This document shows positions 44,801 to 52,236 of a DNA stretch of 64,000 nt, one piece after another. The notes under the pieces were generated by a model. That model saw only the letters and a list, made by a program, of their open reading frames with translations, was not told where the DNA came from and did no database searches. Position numbers and translations under genes: made by a program. Numbering within the stretch: position 1 is the first letter of the stretch; every line of letters starts with the position of its first letter. The stretch is from an uncultured Muribaculaceae bacterium (GTDB lineage: Bacteria > Bacteroidota > Bacteroidia > Bacteroidales > Muribaculaceae), in the NCBI GenBank assembly GCA_904501735.1, contig CAJGBY010000010.1:25841-89840 (forward strand). The letters are read 5' to 3'.

Positions 44801-46720
44801 CGTATCCAATCGACACACAACGCCCATATCCATATTGCAATCGGCATTCTTCGACTTAAGCTCTACCTTTGCATTTTGGTCGGCTACACTTGCCACAGCC
44901 TCTACATCACGATAAATCTTATTGCCATAGGCCAACTTATCTATTCTCAACGAAGCATCGATTGTTGTCTTTGGGTTGAATGGGTCATAACCCACGCCTT
45001 TCACTTTCGCATTGGCTGTTATTTCTTTTAGCTCCGACAAGGGCAAAATTGATATTACTGGGAATGAATCTAACGCTAAATCAGCCTCATACGATTCTCT
45101 GTTTCCATTCCAGTCGCCCGAGAACACCATTTCGCCACTCGAAAGGCGCAACTCAGCTCCTCCACGAGCCTCATTTTGAGCATATTGCGCTCCACCTTTC
45201 AGTATCATGTTAGGCATATCAATTTGGCTTTGCATAGCACTATCTGTTAGCACTATCTGCTCCACGAAATTAAGGTTACGGAATTTGCCCAAGAAATCAA
45301 TCTTTGCATTCAGCTTTTCTGAATCCATCACATTCTCGGCATATCCATCAGCCTCAACCGAAATATATTGTCGCATGCCTAATTTAGCCTCCTTCACATC
45401 GATGCGACGGGTTGTTCCGTCAACAAGCACATTCATTTCCAAAGGCACATTGTGTGGCATTTTATCCACCAATGAAGACAACGAAGGATAAAGCAATTTT
45501 GCATCATTAAAGCCAAATTTAGCTCGCGCATCTACCTTGATAGGAGCCGAAACATCTTCAGCAACATCTGTTCCCACCACAGCTTCAAGCGAAAGTTCCG
45601 AGTGTGCAGTTTCCAACTTCACATCCTCAGCTTTCATCAATTTACTATCCACAGAAAATGCGCCTCTACCCGATTTCACTTCCAAACCACTTCGCTCACG
45701 CGCTGTAAGCGAAAGCAAATCAAGTTTTATCTCGCTACCCTTATTATACACGCTGTCAATAGCGATATTTATATCTCTCAGCTCAAGGTAGTTCATATCC
45801 AACCCCTTAACTGGAATTGCTCCACTCATAGCATACACTGCATGAGCACCATTCAAGCGAACTGAATCAACATTGATTGTCCAGTCTTTTGTTGTCACCT
45901 CAGGCTCTACTGTGGTTTGCGCTACTGGTTCTGCAACACTATCAGCAACTACTGGATATAGATATTTCACATCAGCATAGTCCACGCCAAGATGACCTAT
46001 TTTCACATCATTGGTGGCCAAATTCACCATTGTACGCGACATCACAGCTTGTCCCACCCTTGCATTAAGATTTTCAATAAGTGGCAACATCTGCATATTA
46101 CATGCGAAATCCTCTATTTTCACCCTTCCGATATTCATTAGCCATGGTATAGACGAGGTATCTACTGGTTCTTCGGTTGGAGTACTTTCACCAAGCTTCA
46201 TTTGTACTCGTCCACCCTTCAAACCAATACTTTTCAGATTGATTTCATTTTTATCAAGCAATATTTCGCTTCGGCGCAATCTGAATTGGTCTATTTCAGC
46301 ACGAAGATCCATCGAACCGTCTTCGCTAGACATCTTATACAACGCATTTTTCAGCAAGAAACTTTGTATTTCGACCTTTTTACGGAAAATAGGCAATATT
46401 TTCACCTCAGTCTCCAACTTGTCGGCACACAACATTGTGTCTTGACTTGCATCGAGTATCAACACATCATCAATACTTATCTTCAATGGAAACTTGAGCA
46501 TTATTCGACCCACATCCATCTTCATATCAGTATTGCAGTTCACAAAATAAGTTACTGCATTCTTCACTCCATCTTGCACAAACGGTATATATAACAAACA
46601 TGGCAATATTATGGCTATCGAGAACACCACGCCTGCTATCCATGCTATCGCTTTTCGCAAGCTATTGCCTTTAGGTTTGTTATTTATATTCGTATTATTG
46701 TTTTTGCTTTCTTCAGCCAT
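41870..46720 (-). CDS. tamB: Translocation and assembly module protein TamB (DUF490)
   Basis: A 1616-residue protein anchored by an N-terminal membrane helix (about 25-47). A very long repetitive beta-helical region (AsmA-like at the start, about 60-1150) forms the periplasm-spanning groove. The C-terminal DUF490/TamB domain (about 1170-1600) includes Tyr-Gly-Thr-Tyr-Thr-Gly-Leu-Gly and a conserved end region that meets the Omp85 partner. TamB connects inner and outer membranes and assists barrel assembly and phospholipid transfer. The ATG at 46720 is used rather than TTG at 46729. Order: vanZ, tamB, tamL, with gaps of 33 and -1 bases. Confidence 0.92.
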   Translation of the reverse strand: MAEESKNNNTNINNKPKGNSLRKAIAWIAGVVFSIAIILPCLLYIPFVQDGVKNAVTYFVNCNTDMKMDVGRIMLKFPLKISIDDVLILDASQDTMLCADKLETEVKILPIFRKKVEIQSFLLKNALYKMSSEDGSMDLRAEIDQFRLRRSEILLDKNEINLKSIGLKGGRVQMKLGESTPTEEPVDTSSIPWLMNIGRVKIEDFACNMQMLPLIENLNARVGQAVMSRTMVNLATNDVKIGHLGVDYADVKYLYPVVADSVAEPVAQTTVEPEVTTKDWTINVDSVRLNGAHAVYAMSGAIPVKGLDMNYLELRDINIAIDSVYNKGSEIKLDLLSLTARERSGLEVKSGRGAFSVDSKLMKAEDVKLETAHSELSLEAVVGTDVAEDVSAPIKVDARAKFGFNDAKLLYPSLSSLVDKMPHNVPLEMNVLVDGTTRRIDVKEAKLGMRQYISVEADGYAENVMDSEKLNAKIDFLGKFRNLNFVEQIVLTDSAMQSQIDMPNMILKGGAQYAQNEARGGAELRLSSGEMVFSGDWNGNRESYEADLALDSFPVISILPLSELKEITANAKVKGVGYDPFNPKTTIDASLRIDKLAYGNKIYRDVEAVASVADQNAKVELKSKNADCNMDMGVVCRLDTADYEFIVDGTIDNVDLKALKLSETTCRGKGKIVAFGKANVAKNLYDVDMSLRDFKWVLPDATYSTDEFNALFVSSEDHIMLSAKEEDMMVDFNASCGIDTLLACLERSMKIVEYEIAAKNLDLDTLQNALPHFSCDLKVGEQNLLKQALKSYDVKVKDLALNIVNDSTIYMNGLALGVESGTMRLDTVSVYANQRNKYLTYKLHVGNEKGTNDEFAQVTLKGGVRGSMLGMLLEQHNIKGEQGFRFGVNARLSDTAVNVNIFPKVPIIGYRKWDVNDGNSVNYNYIKKQFEADLHLRSDSSFIMVRTEDKQGREGQDDVKLSLGGVQIAEWLKVSPFIPPMSGELSADIKLILDRKNILGGGVTRMKDFKFNRKEVGDFAFKLGLELDPDKHFVRLISSFDVNGRRTVVARGSLNDTTSQNPYNILVKLDSFPMNVVNPFVPGDMVKLDGALNGSMNITGSLTEPSINGYVLGHDAAISLPLFGSHLKLGDDTIPVDSNVVRFNQYNIYGSNNNAIAVDGYVNLTPMNEMPMDLTLKGKNVEFVNSKQQRKMELFGKGYATVDAKVKGTMNDMNVDASLSLLPATNLTYVMQTDVSALSTQTDENMVKFVSFADTAKAEVDSLTNLELTKSNFKLNAKLNIQQGSKFSVYLSNSGNDRVELSGSGILNYSQSSLGDMRLVGRYTLKDGFARYTPPLLSEKKFDFVEGSYISWNGDVLNPELNISAVDEMKANVQHEGQESRMIDFLVTMSIGNTLNNMDMNFDLSTKEDVTVKNELLSMSPSQRSSQAINMLLYGTYTGLGTTANMNGNPLYSFLNSQINRWAANTIKGVDLTFGVNQFDNGSGDEKSKSTTYSYKISKSLFNDRFKIVVGGNYSPGGDTEDSFANSLLNDISFVYMLNQRGTMSVKLFRHTGYESVLEGEVTEMGGAFVIKRKLSTLKNLFRFRPRKITAKKDDAAVKDTTIRLEESPVVQPKKD

Positions 46721-46753
46721 TATATGCAATAATTATACCTGAGTTTAATAATT

Positions 46754-47182
46754 TCATCCTTGTTTTGTGTCGAAGAACCATTTATTGAAAACAAATTTCA
46801 TCGACAAAAAGCCTAATATTGTTCCTGTAAAATTAGCCAACGCATCGGCCCACGAAGCTGCGCGCCCAAGCCCCATAGCATCTTGCAAGTACTCCATTAG
46901 CGCACTGAACGCAAATGCTATTGCCACGCACACCCACATCGACACGGCCGAAATCTTTATATTGTTCTTAATCTTAGTCCAATCTATCATCAGTATTAAT
47001 GCCAAAAACCAGTACATTATGCAATGCACCACCTTATCCATGCCCTCAAATAAGCGCACATCATTTGCATCGAAAGGATTATCATCAAGCGACAGATATG
47101 TTATCAATAATATCGTCATTATCGACATCAATCCTTTTGGCATTTTTTCAACCAGTCTTTTTATTTTATTTCTATCAAACAT
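46754..47182 (-). CDS. VanZ family membrane protein
   Basis: A 142-residue protein with about four membrane helices. It shows the VanZ-like Asp-Lys-Val-Val-His-Cys-Ile-Met-Tyr-Trp (about 49-58) and Glu-x-Leu-Gln in the third helix. The molecular role is uncertain; VanZ itself confers low-level teicoplanin resistance, but chromosomal homologues are widespread and not resistance genes. The ATG at 47182 was chosen because the promoter box at 47189-47196 lies just upstream, which rules out the ATG at 47200. It heads the operon with tamB and tamL. Confidence 0.83.
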   Translation of the reverse strand: MFDRNKIKRLVEKMPKGLMSIMTILLITYLSLDDNPFDANDVRLFEGMDKVVHCIMYWFLALILMIDWTKIKNNIKISAVSMWVCVAIAFAFSALMEYLQDAMGLGRAASWADALANFTGTILGFLSMKFVFNKWFFDTKQG

Positions 47183-47188
47183 ATTATG

Positions 47189-47196
47189 CAAAGATA
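47189..47196 (-). promoter_or_regulatory. Promoter of vanZ-tamB-tamL, probably leaderless
   Basis: TATCTTTG on the minus strand ends 6 bases before the ATG at 47182. Confidence 0.65.
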
Positions 47197-47258
47197 ACAT
47201 TTATCCCTTTATTTTACAAAATAACATTAATAGTTTAGCTAATCACACAAATAATTTC

Positions 47259-47266
47259 TAACTTTG
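47259..47266 (+). promoter_or_regulatory. Promoter of the NSS transporter cluster
   Basis: TAACTTTG lies 44 bases before the ATG at 47311. Confidence 0.6.
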
Positions 47267-47310
47267 TAAAAAATTCCAATAAAAACGACTATTTATAAGT
47301 AATCTATAAT

Positions 47311-48681
47311 ATGGCAAAAGACACAACTTTTAGTTCTAAATTTGGACTTATTGCAGCTACAGTAGGATCTGCTGTGGGATTGGGTAATGTGTGGAGATTC
47401 CCAAGTTTGGCTCAAGAAAACGGAGGTGGTGCATTCCTCTTGGTATACATTTGTTGTATTTTCATTCTTGGCATTCCTGTCATGCTTGCCGAGTTTTCGC
47501 TCGGTAGAGCTGGACGCTCCGATTCTGTTGGCTCGTTCAAAAACCTCACTCCAGGCAACAAATGGTGGATTGCAGGTTGTTTTGGGCTCGTCGCATCTTA
47601 CCTCATCTTAGCATTCTATATGGTGGTTGCTGGTTGGACTATTGAATACCTATGGCAATCTATCTCGGGAGGGCTATTCGAAGGATTCAATTCTGCATCA
47701 AGTCAAAACACTTTCTTTGCCGATAAAATGAAGTCGCTCATCCTATCAGGAAGTGAACCTATATTTTGGACTTTCGCCATGATTGCGCTTAATCTTGTGA
47801 TTCTGCTCAAGGGGGTAAAAAAAGGTATCGAAAAGATTTCCAACATCTTAATGCCATTGTTATTTGTTATTTTGCTCATTTTCTGTGCAGTTTCTCTTTC
47901 TTTGCCTAATGCAAGCGAAGGACTAAAATTCTTCCTCACTCCCGACTTCGATAAGATTAATAGTCAAGTGATTGTTGCTGCTTTAGGTCAAGCATTCTTC
48001 TCACTCAGTCTTGGTATGGGAATTCTTGTTACCTACTCTTCTTATTTCCCTAAAACCACAAAGATGGTGCGCACATCTGTCACTGTTACCTTCTTAGATT
48101 TCTTGGTATCAGTACTTATGGGAATCATCATTTTCCCTGCTGTGATAAGTTTTGGCATTAGTGGAAGTGAGAACATGGCAGGTATGACACTTGTATTCGT
48201 TACTTTGCCCGAAATATTTGCACAAATGGGTGGTAGTCAATGGTGGTCAGCACTATTCTTCCTATTGCTTGGAGTGGCAGCCATCACATCTACAATATCT
48301 ATTGCCGAAGTATCTATAGCATTTGTTCACGATCGTTTTAGAATATCGCGTAAAAAAGCATGCTTCATCGTTCTTTTACCTTTATTCTTATTCAGTACTC
48401 TTTGTTCGGTATCGTTGACAGGCGTAGAATGGCTACAAATTGCCAACTTGCCTCTATTCGACGCGCTCGACAAGTTCACTGCTAATATGGTTCTTCCTGC
48501 AAGTGCATTATTAATTTGTCTATATGTTGGTTGGGTATTGCCTAAGAACTTCTTAAAAGATGAGCTTACCAATTACGAAACTTTACGTTCACCCATCACT
48601 CCTGTGATTCTTTTCTTGATAAAATTCGTGTGTCCAGCACTTATTGCTATCATTTTCTTAGCTAATTTCATCAAGATTTGA
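47311..48681 (+). CDS. Sodium-dependent NSS family transporter, copy 1
   Basis: The 456-residue inner-membrane protein has the LeuT fold. It has the NSS signature Gly-Ser-Ala-Val-Gly-Leu-Gly-Asn-Val-Trp-Arg-Phe-Pro (18-30), which lines the Na+ and substrate sites, then Gly-Gly-Gly-Ala-Phe, and a helix 6 with Gly-Gln-Ala-Phe-Phe-Ser-Leu-Ser. About eleven to twelve helices are predicted. It imports an amino acid or similar amine with Na+; the substrate is unknown. A small membrane gene and a paralogue (49024-50391) follow in the same direction. Confidence 0.92.
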   Translation: MAKDTTFSSKFGLIAATVGSAVGLGNVWRFPSLAQENGGGAFLLVYICCIFILGIPVMLAEFSLGRAGRSDSVGSFKNLTPGNKWWIAGCFGLVASYLILAFYMVVAGWTIEYLWQSISGGLFEGFNSASSQNTFFADKMKSLILSGSEPIFWTFAMIALNLVILLKGVKKGIEKISNILMPLLFVILLIFCAVSLSLPNASEGLKFFLTPDFDKINSQVIVAALGQAFFSLSLGMGILVTYSSYFPKTTKMVRTSVTVTFLDFLVSVLMGIIIFPAVISFGISGSENMAGMTLVFVTLPEIFAQMGGSQWWSALFFLLLGVAAITSTISIAEVSIAFVHDRFRISRKKACFIVLLPLFLFSTLCSVSLTGVEWLQIANLPLFDALDKFTANMVLPASALLICLYVGWVLPKNFLKDELTNYETLRSPITPVILFLIKFVCPALIAIIFLANFIKI

Positions 48682-48683
48682 TA

Positions 48684-48977
48684 ATGAAAAAGCGATTGCA
48701 CGACATTTTCTCAACTTCTCGCAACGAGCGCGTAGGGCTTATCATCATAGCCGTTATTGTAGCCTTATTCATAGGCTACACTGCTTTTGCGCCCACAAAG
48801 AGTGAATTGCCGGCAACCACCCAACAATTAGCAAACGAATTTCAAGCAGCTGTCGATTCGTCTCAAGTCGACACTGTTAAGAAAAAGAGAAAAAAGAGAG
48901 CCAAAGCACCGAAAAAAGCTTCACCGAAGCACCCCACTCTCACTGCTTCTGCTCTCGAAGAAACCGAGACATTCTAA
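48684..48977 (+). CDS. Small basic single-helix membrane protein
   Basis: A 97-residue protein. One membrane helix (about 18-36) is followed by a hydrophilic region that is very Lys/Arg-rich near 66-82 (several consecutive Lys and Arg) and a short acidic C-terminus. I do not recognise a family. It begins 2 bases after the stop of the first NSS gene and ends 46 bases before the second, so it is translated with them. Small hydrophobic subunits are known next to some transporters, but no such role is shown here. Confidence 0.72.
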   Translation: MKKRLHDIFSTSRNERVGLIIIAVIVALFIGYTAFAPTKSELPATTQQLANEFQAAVDSSQVDTVKKKRKKRAKAPKKASPKHPTLTASALEETETF

Positions 48978-49023
48978 CTATCTTAAAACACTTTTCTACT
49001 CACACTTTTGAACTTTTATAACT

Positions 49024-50391
49024 ATGTCAGAAAGAGCTCAATTCGTAACTAAAATGGGCGTAATAGCCGCCTCAGTTGGTTCAGCTGTTGGATTAGGTAA
49101 TATATGGCGTTTCCCTTATGAAGCTGGTATGCATGGAGGTGGAGCATTCATCTGCATCTATCTTTTGTGCGTTTTTTTGCTTGGTATACCTGTTATTATT
49201 GCCGAATTTGTAATAGGCCGTGCCACCCACAAGAATGCCAATAGTGCTATCAACCTACTTGCTCCTGGTAGCAAATTCCGATATGTGTCCTACATTGGTA
49301 TCATCTCATCTGTGATGATTCTTAGCTTCTACTCGGTTGTGGCTGGGTGGATTATTGAATACCTTTTCCAATCAATCATTGGCAATCTCAATGGACACTC
49401 TCCTGAGGACTATTCCAACATTTTCAACTCTCTTGTTGGCTCGCCTTGGCGTTCTGTTTTGTGGACCATTCTATTCCTTGGCATCAATTTCCTTATCTTG
49501 CGCAAGGGCATTCAGAAAGGCATCGAGCGCATTTCCAACCTTCTCATGCCTATCCTTTTCTTGTTACTTATCATATTCTGCATCAATTCGTTGCTACTTC
49601 CTAAAGCAAAAGAAGGTCTTGAATTCATGTTCTCTCCCGATTTCTCTCAGGTATCTCCAAGTATGATTATCGGTGCTATGGGACAAGCATTCTTCTCGCT
49701 TAGCCTTGGATTGACTTGTCTGCTCACTTACGCATCCTATTTCAACGACAAAACTCCTCTCATCAAGACAGCCACCATTATTGCCATTCTCGACACTTGC
49801 GTAGCAATTCTTGCTGGCGTTATCATCTTCCCTGCAGTATTCTCATTCGGAGCTGAACCTACTGCTGGACCTAAATTGGTATTTGAAATACTACCAAGCA
49901 TTTTCAATCAAATGCCTGGTGGATATTTGTGGTCGATAGCATTATTCACATTGTTGTTCTTTGCTTCCATCACATCTACCATCTCTATGAGTGAGATTTT
50001 CATCACTTTCTGCACCGAGGAACACAATATGAGTCGCAAGAAAGCTACCCGTCTCAACACTGGCATTGCTCTTGTTCTCGGTTCGCTTTGCGCTCTATCG
50101 TTCAATGTTCTTAGCGACATAAAAGTGTTCGACAAGACCTTTTTCGACCTTTTCGACTATGTTTCTTCTAATATCCTTCTCCCTGCAGGTGGATTCATTC
50201 TTGCCGTTTTCGTGGGTTGGGTTATGAACAAAAACATCGTTGCCAATCAGCTCACCAACAATGGTACGCTCAATGTACGCACCATGCGCCCTATCCTATT
50301 TTGCATACGATATATTGCTCCATTAGCAATCATTCTCATTTTCTTATATGTAATAGGTCTATTTGATTCTCTTGCTGCTTTGTTATTTTAG
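49024..50391 (+). CDS. Sodium-dependent NSS family transporter, copy 2
   Basis: A 455-residue paralogue of the protein at 47311-48681, with the same signature (Gly-Ser-Ala-Val-Gly-Leu-Gly-Asn-Ile-Trp-Arg-Phe-Pro, residues 17-29) and the same helix 6 Gly-Gln-Ala-Phe-Phe-Ser-Leu-Ser-Leu-Gly. The two differ mainly in loops and in the later helices, consistent with an old tandem duplication and different substrates. Possible co-transcription continues to folP 45 bases downstream. Confidence 0.92.
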   Translation: MSERAQFVTKMGVIAASVGSAVGLGNIWRFPYEAGMHGGGAFICIYLLCVFLLGIPVIIAEFVIGRATHKNANSAINLLAPGSKFRYVSYIGIISSVMILSFYSVVAGWIIEYLFQSIIGNLNGHSPEDYSNIFNSLVGSPWRSVLWTILFLGINFLILRKGIQKGIERISNLLMPILFLLLIIFCINSLLLPKAKEGLEFMFSPDFSQVSPSMIIGAMGQAFFSLSLGLTCLLTYASYFNDKTPLIKTATIIAILDTCVAILAGVIIFPAVFSFGAEPTAGPKLVFEILPSIFNQMPGGYLWSIALFTLLFFASITSTISMSEIFITFCTEEHNMSRKKATRLNTGIALVLGSLCALSFNVLSDIKVFDKTFFDLFDYVSSNILLPAGGFILAVFVGWVMNKNIVANQLTNNGTLNVRTMRPILFCIRYIAPLAIILIFLYVIGLFDSLAALLF

Positions 50392-50436
50392 AATAATTCA
50401 CTAATTTAGCAATGAATTTGCTTTATTACGATTAGA

Positions 50437-51285
50437 ATGTATCATTTCACTCCATACAACCTCACTCTCAGGGGCTCGATTGTAAACATCAACGAGCCTT
50501 GGGTGATGGGCATTCTCAATCTCACACCCGATTCATTCTACAGCGATAGCCGTTGCAATGAATCTACCATGATTGAGCAACGAGTGAATCAAATCATCAC
50601 TGAAGGAGCCAAAATCATCGACATTGGTGGATATTCATCGCGCCCTGGAGCCAACGACATCACTCCCGACGAGGAGTATTCTAGATTAGCAACAGGATTG
50701 GACATCATCAAGCGCATAGCTCCCGATGCCATAATCTCGGTTGACACATTTCGTGCCGATGTAGCTCGCCGATGTGTAATCGACTGGGGCGTCGACATCA
50801 TCAACGACATTTCGGGAGGCAATCTCGATGCCGAAATGTTCGACACCGTAGCATCGTTGGGTGTACCCTATATACTTATGCACATGCGAGGAACTCCAAG
50901 CACCATGCAACAATTCACTCAATACAACAATGTAACCCTCGATGTAATAAACGATATTTCCCAAAAGGTAACCATTCTAAAAGAAAAAGACATAAAAGAT
51001 ATAATCATCGATCCTGGTTTCGGGTTTAGCAAAACGCTTGAGCAAAATTACACCCTTCTCAACAACCTTGAGAAATTCCAATCGCTCAATGCGCCATTAC
51101 TCGTTGGCGTGTCACGCAAATCAATGATTTACAACACACTCGGAGGCTCTCCCGACACTGCTCTCAACGGCACTACCGTTATCAACACTTTAGCTATAGC
51201 CAAAGGAGCACACATCCTTCGTGTTCACGATGTGAAAGAAGCTGTCGAAGCGGTAAAACTAGCAACAAAAACTCTTAATAGCTAA
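50437..51285 (+). CDS. folP: Dihydropteroate synthase
   Basis: The 282-residue TIM barrel has Gly-Ile-Leu-Asn-Leu-Thr-Pro-Asp-Ser-Phe (25-34), Asp-Ile-Gly-Gly-Tyr-Ser-Ser-Arg-Pro-Gly-Ala (62-72), Asp-Pro-Gly-Phe-Gly-Phe near 192 and the pABA-phosphate-binding Gly-Val-Ser-Arg-Lys-Ser near 223. It joins p-aminobenzoate to the pterin diphosphate in folate synthesis and is the sulfonamide target. It lies 20 bases before cdaA, a frequent Bacteroidota pair. Confidence 0.96.
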   Translation: MYHFTPYNLTLRGSIVNINEPWVMGILNLTPDSFYSDSRCNESTMIEQRVNQIITEGAKIIDIGGYSSRPGANDITPDEEYSRLATGLDIIKRIAPDAIISVDTFRADVARRCVIDWGVDIINDISGGNLDAEMFDTVASLGVPYILMHMRGTPSTMQQFTQYNNVTLDVINDISQKVTILKEKDIKDIIIDPGFGFSKTLEQNYTLLNNLEKFQSLNAPLLVGVSRKSMIYNTLGGSPDTALNGTTVINTLAIAKGAHILRVHDVKEAVEAVKLATKTLNS

Positions 51286-51305
51286 CATTCTTACACTGTA
51301 TAACT

Positions 51306-52067
51306 ATGGAATTTGGAATTAAAGACATTATCGACATTCTCATTACTGCTACGGTTCTATACTACATCTATAAGACAATGAAAGAATCGGGAACTCTCAA
51401 TGTTTTCCTCGGTGTCTTGGCTTTCATCGTTCTTTGGATTGTTGTATCGAAGATTCTTGACATGAAACTCATTGGTAGCATTATGGATAAGTTCATCAAC
51501 ATTGGACTTATTATTATCGTTATCTTGTTCCAAGAACAAATCAAGAAATTCCTCGTTGAATTGGGTTCAAAAAAGCGTTGGGGCGTGTTCCGTAAGATTT
51601 TCTCACGCAAAGGCGACGCCAACACCACCAACGAATGGATCATTCCTGTAGTATATGCATGTATGAGTATGTCAAAGAGTAAAACTGGTGCACTCATTGT
51701 AATCGAGCAAAATGTCCCTCTCGAAAACTACGAACGCACAGGTGATAGAATCGATGCTAAGATCAACACTCGTCTCATCGAAAACATCTTTTTCAAAAAT
51801 AGCCCTCTTCATGACGGCGCATTGATAATTTCCAACGACAAACTTTCGGCCGCAGGTTGCATTATGCCTGTTTCACACGACACAAGTTTGCCTCGTTACC
51901 TTGGTTTGCGCCACCGTGCTGCCCTCGGTATTGCACAAGCTACCGATGCCATTGCTGTGATTGTTTCCGAAGAAACTGGCAACATTTCTCTTGCCTACAA
52001 GGGTCAGCTTTATGCAAAACTTAATAGTACCGACCTCGAAAAACGACTTGCACAAATCACTGTATAA
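51306..52067 (+). CDS. cdaA: Diadenylate cyclase CdaA
   Basis: The 253-residue protein has three N-terminal membrane helices (about 8-27, 33-52, 60-77) and a cytosolic DAC domain with Leu-His-Asp-Gly-Ala-Leu-Ile (about 172-178) and Leu-Arg-His-Arg-Ala-Ala-Leu-Gly (about 204-211), the Asp-Gly-Ala and Arg-His-Arg active-site motifs. It makes cyclic di-AMP from two ATP, a messenger for K+ and turgor homeostasis. No CdaR regulator is next to it, unlike in Firmicutes. It is probably co-transcribed with folP. Confidence 0.95.
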   Translation: MEFGIKDIIDILITATVLYYIYKTMKESGTLNVFLGVLAFIVLWIVVSKILDMKLIGSIMDKFINIGLIIIVILFQEQIKKFLVELGSKKRWGVFRKIFSRKGDANTTNEWIIPVVYACMSMSKSKTGALIVIEQNVPLENYERTGDRIDAKINTRLIENIFFKNSPLHDGALIISNDKLSAAGCIMPVSHDTSLPRYLGLRHRAALGIAQATDAIAVIVSEETGNISLAYKGQLYAKLNSTDLEKRLAQITV

Positions 52068-52132
52068 CACCCATTTAACATCTTTTTCAGCGTTAAATTT
52101 TGTTACACACTATTGTACTGTTAAAAAAAAAG

Positions 52133-52140
52133 TATCTTTG
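52133..52140 (+). promoter_or_regulatory. Distal TAnnTTTG promoter upstream of the OMP receptor
   Basis: TATCTTTG lies 96 bases before the ATG at 52237. The transcript would include a possible 10-codon reading frame at 52157-52189. Confidence 0.5.
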
Positions 52141-52209
52141 TAAATATTCCTTAATTATGTGGCATTTTTTGCAACATATCACAGATTAACAACGTCTAAT
52201 CGTTAAAAC

Positions 52210-52217
52210 TAACTTTG
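52210..52217 (+). promoter_or_regulatory. Proximal promoter of the OMP receptor
   Basis: TAACTTTG lies 19 bases before the ATG at 52237. Confidence 0.6.
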
Positions 52218-52236
52218 CTACAAAACAACTAACATT

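Noticed and set aside
46754..47182. Glycopeptide resistance determinant from the VanZ call
   Set aside because: Chromosomal VanZ homologues are common and no vanH, vanA, vanX or vanS/vanR genes are nearby.
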